A stretch of DNA of 64,000 bases from Malus domestica. Lineage: Eukaryota; Streptophyta; Magnoliopsida; Rosales; Rosaceae. The position numbers and the translations under genes were made by a program. Positions 1 through 11,677 of this stretch are shown piece after piece. The first letter of the stretch is position 1; the number at the start of each line of letters is the position of its first letter. Under the pieces are notes generated by a model. That model worked only from the letters and a program-made list of their open reading frames with translations. It was not told where the DNA came from and ran no database searches. The DNA is taken from assembly GCF_042453785.1 (NCBI RefSeq), contig NC_091677.1, positions 7,349,501 through 7,413,500 on the forward strand, read 5' to 3'.

Positions 1-546
1 AGATCTCAACCATAGAATACGAGCTGGATGGAAAGAGTGCATCCGGCGTGTTGTGTGACCGTCGTAGGCCACTGAAGCTCAAGGGAAAATTTTATAGGAC
101 GGCAATAAGGCTAGCGATGTTGTATGGCACAGAATGTTGGGTGGTGAAGCATCAACACGTACACAAAATGGGTGTAGCGGAGATGAGGATGCTTCGTGGG
201 ATGTGTGGGCACACGAGAAAGGATAAGATTGGGAATGAGGATATCCGAGGTAAAGTAGGAGTAGCCGAAATTGTAGGAAATATGAGAGAAAATCGGCTCC
301 GGTGATTTTGAACATGTGCAAAGAAGGCCGACTGACGCTCCGGTTCGAAGATGTGACTACGGGACAAAGGTTCAGGGCCGAAGGGGTAGAGGAAGACCTA
401 GGACAACTTTGGAAGAGACTCTAAGAAAAGACTTAGAGTACTTGGATCTAACGGAGGACATGACACAAAACCGAGCGCAATGGCGTTCTAGGATTCATAT
501 AGCCGACCCCACTTAGTGGGAAAAGGCTTTGTTGTTGTTGTTGTAG
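1..546 (+). mobile_element. RTE-type LINE, 3' end fragment
   Basis: The sequence encodes the C-terminal part of a non-LTR reverse transcriptase in two frames. One segment (48-305) contains the AIRLAMLYGTECW and MRMLRGMCGHTRKDKI blocks; the next (316-516) contains RGRGRPRTTLEETLRKDLEYL and the closing RSRIHIADPT. These blocks are typical of the short RTE-like plant LINEs. The frame change between them is a disabling indel. The copy ends in a TTG repeat near 532-546, the usual 3' tail of RTE elements, so the element lies on the plus strand and its 5' part is outside the window or lost. It abuts the intron after exon 6 of terpene synthase copy A. Confidence 0.85.
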
Positions 547-600
547 TCTAAAAATGAAAAACTAAAATAGTTATTGAACGACTTTGAATTAAATACGTAC

Positions 601-2818
<2,218 letters not shown>

Positions 2819-2928
2819 CGAGGAGCAATGTGGCTGAATGCAAGAAGCTGAAGCTACTAGAAGTATGTATGTGAATTTGATATCAAAAGATGGACATATA
2901 TATAGGCAATGATGCACGGTATGCGTGT

Positions 2929-3078
2929 TTCTCGTGCTGTCTTGGTTCATATTATTTTCGATCAAGCTCATGCTTCTAGTCAGCATGTCCGTATTACTGC
3001 AAGTTTCTCGTGCTCTCTCGTTTCAAATTATTTTCGATCAAGCTCATGCTTCTCGTCAGCATGTCCTTGTTGCTTTGT
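2929..3078. repeat. Tandem duplication, about 75 bp unit, upstream of TPS copy A
   Basis: Two adjacent imperfect copies begin with TTTCTCGTGCT and share TTTTCGATCAAGCTCATGCTTC and AGCATGTCC. They lie 110-260 bp upstream of the copy A exon 1 Met, in the likely promoter. The corresponding flank of copy B (about 21,740-21,790) appears to carry a single related copy. Confidence 0.75.
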
Positions 3079-3099
3079 TTCGTGGTCCAACATGTCCCA

Positions 3100-3785
3100 G
3101 TTTCTAGGACTTCTACCCTCGTGAAGGGCTAGGCCCGTTTGTCGTTGAAGAAAAAGAGGTTGCATGCTCTTAACGATGAAAATTAAAAATGTGGGACAGC
3201 CAAATGAAAGAACGAAACAGATAATTATATGCTTGTATTTGGAATTAGTCACTGTTGATATTGACGGGATTATTCAGTCCTCAGCTCATGTTTTTTCAAT
3301 TTCTCGTGTTTTGTGGTTATGTTTTATTTTTAGTTTTAGTTATGTTACAGTCTTATATACTTTGAGAGTGGCAAGACCCACCCATTTGTTTTATTTTCTT
3401 ATCTACCTTATATTACCATCCATTGTATTTCTATTTTTAAAACATAGCCGCCTCTCCACCGGTCCACCTCCAAAGTAGAGCCGCATGGAGGCCAAGTGAG
3501 GCCAAGGCCTATCTGAAAATTTATTAATATAGAGTTATTGCCTGCTAAGTTTGGCGGATGAGGATTATCTTCAGATCCTCTTTGTAGAGATGTAGATGAT
3601 TAATTCATCGTGTTTGTTCACCATACATCGTCAGTCAGTTTCATTAGATATTATGTATATTTAATTTTAAATAATTTATTACTATACGATATACGATAAA
3701 CAGACATAATAAATTAGTCATTTAGATCTCCACAAAGAAGATCTGACTAGGATTTCAATCCAAGTTTGGTAATAAAGAGCTTGCA
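3100..3785 (+). repeat. Left arm of large inverted repeat (TPS 5' flank)
   Basis: This stretch reappears in reverse complement between about 5,994 and 7,540. Matching landmarks are the TTTGTCGTTGAAG / CTTCGACGACAAA block, the ATGAAAGAACG / CGTTCTTTCAT block, and the GAGAGTGGCAAGACCCACCC / GAGTGGGTCTAGCCACTCTC block. The left arm carries a 207-bp MITE that the right arm lacks; the right arm carries two other insertions that the left arm lacks. The arm begins about 280 bp upstream of the copy A exon 1 Met, so it is the 5' flank of that gene. Confidence 0.8.
3555..3761. mobile_element. hAT-like hairpin MITE, 207 bp
   Basis: The element is flanked by the 8-bp direct repeat AAGTTTGG (3547-3554 and 3762-3769). 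Its ends form long imperfect inverted repeats: the GGATGAGGATTATC start pairs with the GATTTCAATCC end, and CAGATCCTCTTTGTAGAG pairs with CTCCACAAAGAAGATCTG. The inverted-repeat partner near 5,994-6,010 reads straight through the site, giving an empty-site comparison. The 8-bp target duplication fits a hAT-type element. Confidence 0.8.
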
Positions 3786-5250
3786 GTGCATTGGTCTGTG
3801 CAGTTTGACAGTTCCACCATCCCATGGGTTTGAAAGTTGTTGTCAACAACTTTTGTTTTGTTTTTTAAAACTAAACTTTATATTTATTATTAACCTTTTG
3901 TTTCACCATATGAAATCTAATTCCTTTTTTAGTCTCATCATATAAGACAAGTTCTATACAAGTTAAAGTAGAATTCAATTAATTATGTTTGAATTGTTGT
4001 AGTCCTATTGAATTAGAAATGTGATTGTGTGAATTCTAGTGTATCTAGGAGTATCTTTGTATATTCCCTTTAGTAGTTTAATTCCTATTATAGTTGTAAT
4101 CCTATTAGGGTAAGAATTTAACCTTCTCTACTACTATAACTAAAGGCACAATAGGATGATACAACACACACCTCAGAATTACATCTCTCTCTTCTCTCTT
4201 TGTTGCTAACAACACCATGTCTGATTCAAATTCAATCAGCATAAACTTGCCAGCACAAATGTCATGTCAGTTTGATTCAAATTATCTTGTCAATCGTTGT
4301 ATCGCAATCACAAACAGATTAAGAGGTCTTTGATTCCAACTCTAGTATCTACCATTACAAAAGTAGAACACAAAATCAAACCAAACGAAAATCATCATAA
4401 CAGCCTTCGAATAAATTTCGATCTCTTCGAAACAAATCAAAGCTTCCTCCCATAAACGTGATTTCTTTTCAATTCTCCCCAACTTCATTAGAAAATTAAA
4501 GCAACAGGCACAAAGAAAATAGGCAAAACCAACATTGCATTCAATTTGAAGTGAAATTCAGCAACTTTACCATGGTCAAACGTCGAAAGTTGGTCGAGCA
4601 GTCCAGCATTACCGAAATCTCAATAAAGAAACCGAAAACCTTATCCATTATTCCCGACACGTGATCACCGCCATCATCAATAGCTTCACCTTCTTCTACA
4701 GGTTCGTTCTGAAGTTGCAGCGAGCCCGAAGTGAATTTGGAGATCTCATTGACGGCTTTCTTGTTGTTCGTAGAAAGCAACGAGAGGCCAATCTTGAAGC
4801 TTCCTGCTGATCACAATGATGGCTTTCTCAGAACTAGTTTTATGAAAATTCAAATTACATAAAGAGCAGAGAGACTAGGAAGAGTGCACATGTCAAAGTA
4901 CAATTTTACCCATGTATTAGGAGATAATTAACAAAAAAATTACTTTTGGACTAAATTTGCTAACAAAGTATACCACAAGGGTTTAAATCTAATTTTTTTT
5001 AACATATGAACTATCCTTCGAATACTTAATGACTACAAGATTCATTTTTCCAATTTGCCTGATATAAAAAGCAATGCTACTTTATGCAGATATTTTTCGT
5101 TGCTTTCTAGAACATCCACATTTTGTTGGCCATCATCAATGCCTGCAGACATTTTGCATCACAAAAAGCAATGCAGGTGAAAAAGCCAATGAAATAAAAA
5201 CGTGTTCATCGAAAAAAAAATGAAATAAAAACGTGTGAGTCAGAGGGAAC
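3786..5250. other. Spacer between inverted-repeat arms, no convincing gene
   Basis: AT-rich sequence. The only notable open frame is on the minus strand (about 4,541-4,800), reading KKAVNEISKFTSGSLQLQNE followed by an acidic segment and IMDKVFGFFIEIS. It has no recognised domain and no clear start or partner exons. It could be a captured gene fragment; I cannot assign a function. Confidence 0.4.
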
Positions 5251-5460
5251 GGTGGGGAACCGGATCCCCCCTCCTGAGCATAGGATGGAGATCTTCTTGA
5301 CCGGATTATCTGGGTTATTAAAATTTAATCTAACGGTTATAATAATTATAACTTTTAGAGGGCCTCCTATTTGTAGCCGTTGGATCAAATTTCAATAGCC
5401 CAAATGACCTGGTTAGGAGGATTCCCACCCTATGCTCATGAGGGGATCCGGTTCTGGACA
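5251..5460. mobile_element. Hairpin MITE, about 210 bp
   Basis: The ends are inverted copies: GAACCGGATCC followed by CTCCTGAGCATAGGATGG on the left, and CCACCCTATGCTCATGAG followed by GGATCCGGTTC on the right. The interior contains a second pair (AATCTAACGGTTATAA and TAGCCGTTGGATCAAATTT). No clear target-site duplication could be read, so the superfamily is unassigned. Confidence 0.65.
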
Positions 5461-5993
5461 GTGGAGAGGAGAGTGAAGGGTGCGGTCCCACGAGACCCCA
5501 AATTTGAAGGGGATTTTAAGATTTTTGTCATCTAGTATTATGTAATAATGTTTTATATTTAGAAAATTTATTTTATTAACACTTTAAAATTTTATTGTGT
5601 ATTTCTTATAAGAGTAGTTCTAGGTATTACGAGAGATGCTAAATTTGTAAAATAAATGATATGTCATTAGTAGAGAATGAGCACGTTTATCAACGCTTTA
5701 GTAATAATCCAATCATCAATTTACATATCATTTAATTTACAAAATTTTGTCTACAAATTTAGTCTCCCTAACATTACTCAATATAAAAATTTGGATTACA
5801 ATGACATATTCTAATTGTCAATAATAACACATTAAAAAAGATAGTTCTTCAATTTTAATGTTATATATTCAAATGAAACTTTAAAGTTAAAGAGTTTTGA
5901 AGTTTTTGGTTTCAATTCCTAATAAACCTAAGTGTTAGAATGAACTATATGTTTGTTTAAATATTTTGATCAAAGTCCTTAGCCTCATTTAAG
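5461..5993. other. AT-rich spacer, nothing recognised
   Basis: No open frame with recognisable content, no tRNA- or rRNA-like sequence, and no clear terminal repeats. It separates the hairpin MITE from the right arm of the inverted repeat. Confidence 0.5.
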
Positions 5994-6125
5994 AAATTTA
6001 TTGCCAAACTTAGCAGATAGTAACTATATATTAGTAAAATTTCAGAATAGGCCTAGGCCTCACCTAGCCTCCATGTCTTTGCCCCTGGAGGTGGATGGGT
6101 GGAGAGGCTGCTATGTTTTAAAAAT

Positions 6126-6423
6126 GAGTAATGATATCCATACCATGTTTTTGTACCATATTTTCATACCACCTTAGGTGACATTTGATGTGGACAGTCA
6201 CCTCATTTGAATTAATCAGATTTTTAAATTTAGTTCATTATTTAATAAACTAATAATTAAGAAAAACTAGTTAATTAAATGATTATTGTGGTATACGAGG
6301 AGTCTTTCTCTTTCATTTCCTTGGGTTTTGCAAATTTTTCAAATGATGTGGTTATCTACATCAAATGCCACCTAAGATGATATAGAAATATGATATAAAA
6401 ACATGGTATGAATGGTATTACTC
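6126..6423. mobile_element. Mutator-like MITE, 298 bp, 9-bp target duplication
   Basis: Flanked by the perfect 9-bp repeat TTTAAAAAT (6117-6125 and 6424-6432). The terminal inverted repeats begin GAGTAAT and share CATACCATGTTTTT. The interior has no coding potential. A 9-bp duplication is characteristic of Mutator-like elements. A related right end occurs at about 9,281-9,374. Confidence 0.8.
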
Positions 6424-6536
6424 TTTAAAAATAGGAATATGATGGGTTGTGATATAAGTTGAATAAGAAAATAAAACAAATGAGTGGGTCTAGCCACTCT
6501 CAAAATATATAAGACTGTAACATAACTAAAACTAAA

Positions 6537-7292
6537 TGGACATTTTAGATGCGGTCCCTAGTTATCAATATTCTTTGATTGAAACCTTGTTAGTTTTTAG
6601 TTTTTGATTGAGATCCCTGACATTAATGTAATAATGTAAGTTACTATATTTTTTTAAATTAAAAATTAAAAATTGAAATTTGTAATTGTTTATATTAATG
6701 AGATTTTAAATAAAACCCATAATTTATGGGATTAAAAATAATAAAATATAAATTACACTCTCTATTATATTGTGTGTGTGTGTGTGGGTACATTAACCAA
6801 TATTAACAAAAAAAAATATTGTACCAAAACATGGATATATTCTCAAATCAACGAAAAAGAATGTAGTCATATAAGTTTAAACATGGATTAAAAAAATTGA
6901 ATGGATTTTATATTAAAAAAAAGGGTACATTTTACATATAACAAATTGATATATTTGAGAATGGGTACATTTAAGATTAAAAAAATTGAAAAATTATATG
7001 AATGGGATTGAGAATCTTTATATATATATAAAAAAAACTAATAGGTACAAACTTAATTTAATTTAATTTTTTATTATTTTGGAAATGTTTGAATTGAAAA
7101 TTAATTAGAAGTTTAATAGAGGTGTGAGTATTAAACCCTAAATTAATTACTAATTTTTATATTAAAAAATTATATAATAAACATATAAATTCATTATCAC
7201 ATTATTGCTAGAGACTTGAATCAAAATTTAAGAACTAATAAGGTCTTAGTCAATGAACAGTAAGAACTAGGGACCGGATACTAATTTTTCCA
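6537..7292. mobile_element. Non-autonomous class II element, 756 bp, 8-bp target duplication
   Basis: Flanked by AAACTAAA on both sides (6529-6536 and 7293-7300). The inverted termini are TGGACATTTTAGATGCGGTC on the left and, read inward, TGGAAAAATTAGTATCCGGT on the right, both continuing into CCCTAGTT. The interior is AT-rich, contains a TG microsatellite near 6,772-6,787, and has no transposase frame. The 8-bp duplication suggests a hAT relative, although the termini are not the usual hAT ends. Confidence 0.75.
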
Positions 7293-7299
7293 AAACTAA

Positions 7300-7790
7300 A
7301 TAACACTTAAACCACAAAACACGTGAAATTGAAAAAACATGAGCTGAGGACCACTGAATAGTCCCTTCAATATCAACAGTGACTAATTCCGAGTACATGC
7401 ATGTAATTTTCTATTTCGTTCTTTCATTTGGCTGTCGCACATTTTTACGTTTCATCGTTAAAAGCATGCAACCTCTTTCTTCGACGACAAACGGTTCTAC
7501 ATGGCCTTCACGAGGTTAGAAGTCGTAGCAACTGGAAAAGAATCCTCGCCATTTGATATTTAATATTTAATCTCTCAGAGCTCCAAATAGTTTTTGGTGT
7601 TTAAAAATTAAAAGCCATTTGACTGGTTAATACTAATATGTACAAAAAAGTGTAATTGGATGATACTGCATATCAATACAAAATTGACAAATCATTACCA
7701 AGTGTTGCAGTCTTGTAGATTAATATCCATTGCCAAAACTATACGTCTTCTTATAGAAGGAAATGTATAATTTGGGTGATGGATAATTAT
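7300..7790 (+). pseudogene. TPS ghost unit: 5' flank joined to 3' flank, gene body absent
   Basis: About 7,300-7,538 matches the TPS 5' flank shared with copies A and B. From about 7,541 the sequence matches the 3' flank of copy D (about 57,500-57,805): shared landmarks include TTTTTGGTGTT, CATTTGACTGGTT, TGCATATCAATA, TTGACAAATCATTA, GATTAATATCCATT and ATACGTCT. No TPS exon lies between. The simplest reading is deletion of a complete TPS gene body from an inverted duplicate of the copy A locus, leaving only its flanks. Loss by unequal crossing over between units would look the same. Confidence 0.7.
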
Positions 7791-7858
7791 CTAAAACAAA
7801 GTTTATATGAAATTTTGTTTCGAAGAGGAATGGTTCTGGTTATAGGCCAAAGTCAATA

Positions 7859-8150
7859 TGTCACATCCCTGTTTGGGCCCCCACCACATCCCGGACTTAA
7901 CTCAACTGTAGTACAATATTGTCCGCTTTGGGCCCCGACCATGCCCTCACGGTTTTGTTTTTGGGAACTCACACGAGAACTTCCTAGTGGGTCACCCATC
8001 CGGATTGCTCTCGCACGAACTCGTTTAACTTCGAAGTTCCGATGAAACCCGAAGATAGTGAGCTCCCAAAATGCCTTGTGCTAGGAAGAAATGGGCATGT
8101 ACATATAAGGCTTAAAGGATCCACTCCCTTGGACGATGTAGGATGTTACA
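7859..8150 (-). mobile_element. Cassandra TRIM, solo LTR
   Basis: A 292-bp TG...CA unit flanked by the 5-bp duplication CAATA (7854-7858 and 8151-8155). On the minus strand it contains a region (about 7,965-8,070) resembling plant 5S rRNA: GGGTGACCCACTAGGAAGTT and neighbouring blocks align to the 5S internal control region. A 5S-like promoter inside the LTR is the hallmark of Cassandra, a small non-coding retroelement found across vascular plants. No internal domain or second LTR follows, so this is a solo LTR left by LTR-LTR recombination. It lies in the 3' flank of the TPS ghost unit. Confidence 0.9.
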
Positions 8151-8155
8151 CAATA

Positions 8156-9280
8156 ATAAGTGAAAATCATAACTAAAAATATCAACAAGCATTCACTAAT
8201 TTTTCTTTAATATCTCATATGAAATGCTCATATATGAATATATAGGAAATCTTTAATGAAGTTGATTCCCATTTTCTTTATAAAAATGAGGATTAGTTAT
8301 AGGGTCCACACCACATCGAACTTTAACGATCCAAACCGCCTATTTTTCAAGTTGCACCTCATAAATCATTCTTGCAAAATATTAGTTAAATCCGAAATAT
8401 TTAAGACATCTAATTGAATTCAAAAAAATTAACAAATACTTTATTATATAAGAAACAATGAATTTTTAATTTTTAATTTTCATTTATTAAAAAGATTGAA
8501 ATTTGTTATCAAACAAATTTTTAGTTTTCAATTTTTTTTTTATTTTAAAAAGTCAAAATGGTTGTTATCGTAACTACATATTATTTTTGAATCACGGGGC
8601 AAATGCAAGGTAGAAGTACGAGGAAAAACAAAGAGGATTCCCTTTGAACTTTGACCATTTATTTTAGTGGTCCTTACACTTTAATATTTACAATTAAACA
8701 AAATCTTGAGTGATTCTTCGATCAATCTAGTTGTTTTTCAACACAAATCCAATCGCTCTTCAACAAACTTCTTTTAGCTCTTCAGCTGCGATCTCAAAAC
8801 TTTCCTTCAAACATTATCGATCTAGTGATAATTCATGTTCAAAGTAAGTGTGAAATTAAATATTTGACAATAAAATTTACGAAATGAATTGACCTAAAAA
8901 ATAATATGAAATGAAATATGTTCAGCGTTTATATCACCCAGAATAATTGGTTGCCAACTTGCACACTAGAACCGTGAGAGCGACTGAAAGAAACTGACTT
9001 AACCTGGTATTTTTTCCTACCTACCCAGAGCACTAGGAATTAGCAGAGAGACCATCCATTTGAAAATGACTCCACCGACATTATTTTTATGTAGGGGGAC
9101 CATCTGCTAGCTAGGCCACATAATTTGAAATGACTCAAGATTCATGAATTAGTAGAGGGACCATCCATTAAAATCTAGGAGTCGGTTAGCTAACGCTTAA
9201 ACGAATTTAAGTAAATTTATTATATAAAATAAAAATAGATGTTTACTTAAATTTTAAAAAATTATATAGATAGTCATATC
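8156..9280 (+). repeat. Spacer module, copy 1
   Basis: Non-coding. The part from about 8,820 to 9,200 recurs, with divergence, near 10,410-11,672 continuing at 16,615-16,800, and again near 34,530, 53,000 and 63,830-64,000. Shared landmarks are ATGAAATATGTTCAG, GTGAGAGYGACTG, AACTGACTTAACCT, CCCAGAGCACTA, and the GACCATCC stretch ending in a GACTCCAC block. It is a by-product of the tandem duplications that built the TPS array. The portion 8,156-8,820 is AT-rich with nothing recognised. Confidence 0.7.
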
Positions 9281-9374
9281 ATTTGAATTAAATAATATGG
9301 ATGTCCACATCAGATGCCACCTAAAGATGGTATACAAATGTGGTATAAAAACATTGTATGAATAATATTACTCT
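9281..9374. mobile_element. Fragment of the 6126-6423 MITE family
   Basis: About 95 bp resembles the right half of the Mutator-like MITE: CCACATCAGATGCCACCTAA, then GGTATAAAAACATTGTATGA and ATTACTCTTTA. The left end is missing or too degraded to place. Confidence 0.6.
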
Positions 9375-9605
9375 TTAACTAATCATCTAACGAGTGATGT
9401 GGAACTGTTAATAGGTATCAGCACAGACCTAATGCAGCAAAAATAAGAAAAACAAAAAACCCAAAACCAATTTGAAAATTCAGTAATTCGTAATATGAAA
9501 TTGACATCGTCTTTCATTACAACTTAATCAATGATTTACTGAATCAATATATGAAAATAGGATCCAACATCTGGAATTTTAACACCATTCAAGTGCACTA
9601 TGAAT

Positions 9606-9795
9606 TCAACCCCAGTACACTCTACTCATTTTTATATGCTCCATCACCACCGCCGCAAAAGAATCCTCCTCCGAGTACAGCATCACCATATTATAACTCT
9701 CAGCTTCACACTACAAACCGAAAGCAAGGAAAATTTTATTTGAACAAAAAGCAGACCTTTTTTACCAATACAATGAACCAAAGTTGTTGCGCACT
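9606..9795 (-). pseudogene. RabGGTase beta-like fragment, copy 1 (exons 1-2)
   Basis: On the minus strand, 9671-9606 reads EDSFAAVVMEHIKMSRVYWG then a stop. This resembles the N-terminal KKDSF-VMEH-GAYWG segment of the plant Rab geranylgeranyltransferase beta subunit, which prenylates Rab GTPases. An upstream remnant (about 9,795-9,757), reading FIVLVKK before a GT, corresponds to the end of the preceding small exon. The acceptor looks mutated and the rest of the gene is absent. The same fragment occurs near 18.1 and 33.5 kb, each time in antisense. Family assignment is from remembered family features and needs a database search. Confidence 0.6.
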
Positions 9796-9950
9796 GTGCG
9801 TGAGACAAATTGATTCGCAGAATTTGTTTGTGTAAGGTGTGAAGAACATATGAGAGTTGGGAGAGATAAGTGACCGAGAGTCAAAAGCTAAGAGAGAGAT
9901 GAAATTTTTGGCGTAGTCGAGTCCATACTAAATGTATGGACTTTAACAAA

Positions 9951-10098
9951 GGGGTGTGATATCCACACACCCTTTTTTACTTCTCACACACCCTTCTAAT
10001 TTTCGGTCGTCGGATCAGATGAAATGAAGAAGATATAACGGATAGAAATTAACAAGGGTGTGTGAGAAGTGAAAAGGGGTGTGTGGATAGCACACCCC
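9951..10098. mobile_element. hAT-like MITE, 148 bp, TTAACAAA target duplication
   Basis: The ends are GGGGTGTGATATCCACACAC and its near-perfect inverse, followed by a second paired block TTCTCACACACCC. The 8-bp repeat TTAACAAA flanks the element (9943-9950 and 10099-10106). Related copies lie near 32,925-33,058 and 34,308-34,450. Confidence 0.85.
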
Positions 10099-10106
10099 TT
10101 AACAAA

Positions 10107-10435
10107 CAATCAATTATAACACACCTACTATGGGTATTTAATTAAATATTTTATTCTTTGCGGTGCGGTTCGGTTTCAAAAGGTCAAAATTGAAACCAAA
10201 CCGTTTTTCTTTACTGCAGTTCGATTTCAATCCCAAACCATTTCAAAACCGCAAAACCAAATCGTTCGATTCAGTCCAATTTGGTTTGTGTTTCAATTTG
10301 TTTTCGGTTCTAAGTGTCCATTTATAGTACCAATTATTGTCATGATTTTATATCATTAATACTTTAATTACATAGTTATTGATATTACCGATAGTGTCAT
10401 TATCGGTCTAGTGATAGCTCATGTCTAACCAGGAC
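10107..10435. other. Spacer, no gene
   Basis: Contains a purine/pyrimidine-biased stretch with repeated CGGTTTC / GAAACC-type motifs (10,165-10,315) and then the start of the second spacer module. No coding content recognised. Confidence 0.5.
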
Positions 10436-11206
10436 TACCCGGATCATCTTCAGTGCGTTGGATTCTTTTAAGCTGGCTTCATCTTCCTTGCGGGGGTCAC
10501 CTGCTACCCGAGGTATTATTTCTCACAATGTGCATTGTTCCGTTGTGTGGTCTCCTCCCCCAGTTAATTGGGTTAAGGTTAATGTCGATGCATGTTGGAA
10601 TCATGACTCTCATTGCGGTCAAGTCGGGATTGTGGTTAGAGATTGTTTTTCGGGTTGCCTGGCGATGAGTAGTGTTTGGGTGCAGGCGTCCTCGGTGTTA
10701 ATGGCAGAAGCTATCGCTGTTTTGGAAGGTTGTTTATTGGCAAAGAATTTACATGTACGGGAGCTGGTTATTGAGTCGGATGCACAATCTATTATGCGGT
10801 CCCTCAACGCCCGTGCACTGAGCTGTGATTGGGATCTTCTCCCAATCCTTAGTCGTGTTTTGGAGGTGGGGAGAAGCTTTCAATCTTGCTCCTGGTTGTG
10901 GATTCCACGATCAGCAAATATGGCGGCGGATTTTGTCGCAAGGTCTATTTCTCCGGAGATGTGTGGCTTTGGCTGGGTTGACAGACCACCATCTTCGTTA
11001 GTTGGCATTCTGAACAAAGATGGGCTACCATGTCCTCATTCATAAGGGTGGAGGGTTTTTTGCTTGGGTGGTGGTACGTTTGAGCCCTATGGACGGTGTC
11101 TTGTTCTTTGTTTCTGTTTTTGATAGTCTTGCGGGACTGTCCTCTGTGTGTTTGTTAGGCCTTTGTGCCTTTCTGGTTTCTTTGAAGCTTTTCTTATCCA
11201 AAAAAA
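10436..11206 (+). mobile_element. 5'-truncated L1-type LINE with RNase H domain
   Basis: The open frame 10,458-11,045 ends in an RNase H domain of the plant L1 LINE type: WVKVNVDA, AEAIAVLEGCLLAKNL, LVIESDAQSI and SANMAADFVAR supply the D, E, D, D positions. It is followed by a T-rich 3' UTR and a short A tract at about 11,200. Comparison with spacer copy 1 shows the insertion between CTCATGT and GTAAGT. The RT and endonuclease are missing, so this is a dead-on-arrival copy. Confidence 0.85.
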
Positions 11207-11672
11207 GTAAGTATGAAATGAAAGAATTTGACAAAACAAAGAATGAAATGAATGATATGACCTAAAATATAATATATATATATATATATATATAAAGTGG
11301 GCACCCTAAAATGGTGAAACATTCAAAATACCATAAATTGCCCTTTAAGAATTTCATAAATTACAATTGAACCAAAAGAAGCTAAAGTACTTAACCATAT
11401 TTTTATTTTGAATGAACTTAACCATATTTTTATTTTGAATGAATTTAATATTTTTATTTTGAATGAATTTAATATTTAAAAGTACTTAACCACATTAGTG
11501 GGTGGTTTCATATCTTTAATTCATTTCTTTTTTTTAAAATAATTTTTTAAAAATATGTAAATTAATTATTTAAATAAAATATATAAAAATGCCAATTGCC
11601 ACACGCATATGCGTGTGGCAATAGGCTAGTATATTATGAAATGAAATATGTTCAGCTTTCATTCACGGAGAA
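11207..11672 (+). repeat. Spacer module copy 2, left part, with TA microsatellite
   Basis: Continues the spacer module after the L1 insertion. Contains a TA repeat at about 11,270-11,294, a short duplication of TTTTTATTTTGAATGAA (about 11,398-11,475), and a small palindrome ACACGCATATGCGTGT near 11,602. The module is interrupted at 11,673 by the copia element and resumes at 16,615. Confidence 0.65.
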
Positions 11673-11677
11673 TATAT

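Larger units (their letters stand above)
5994..7540 (-). repeat. Right arm of large inverted repeat, with two insertions
   Basis: Reverse-complement counterpart of 3,100-3,785, expanded by a 298-bp MITE (6126-6423) and a 756-bp class II element (6537-7292). Removing these restores colinearity. Read on the plus strand, its end resembles the 5' flank of TPS copy B (about 21,470-21,720): both contain ATGCATG, a TTCATTTG-CTGTC-CACATTTTTA block and AAAGCATGCAAC. Confidence 0.8.

Noticed and set aside
7965..8070. 5S rRNA gene
   Set aside because: Only the internal region resembles 5S and it sits within a TG...CA unit with a 5-bp target duplication; it is a Cassandra LTR.
9551..9835. Plus-strand open frame of 94 codons
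   Set aside because: It lies opposite the RabGGTase-like remnant, which explains the sequence better, and has no homologous frame in the other two copies of the segment.
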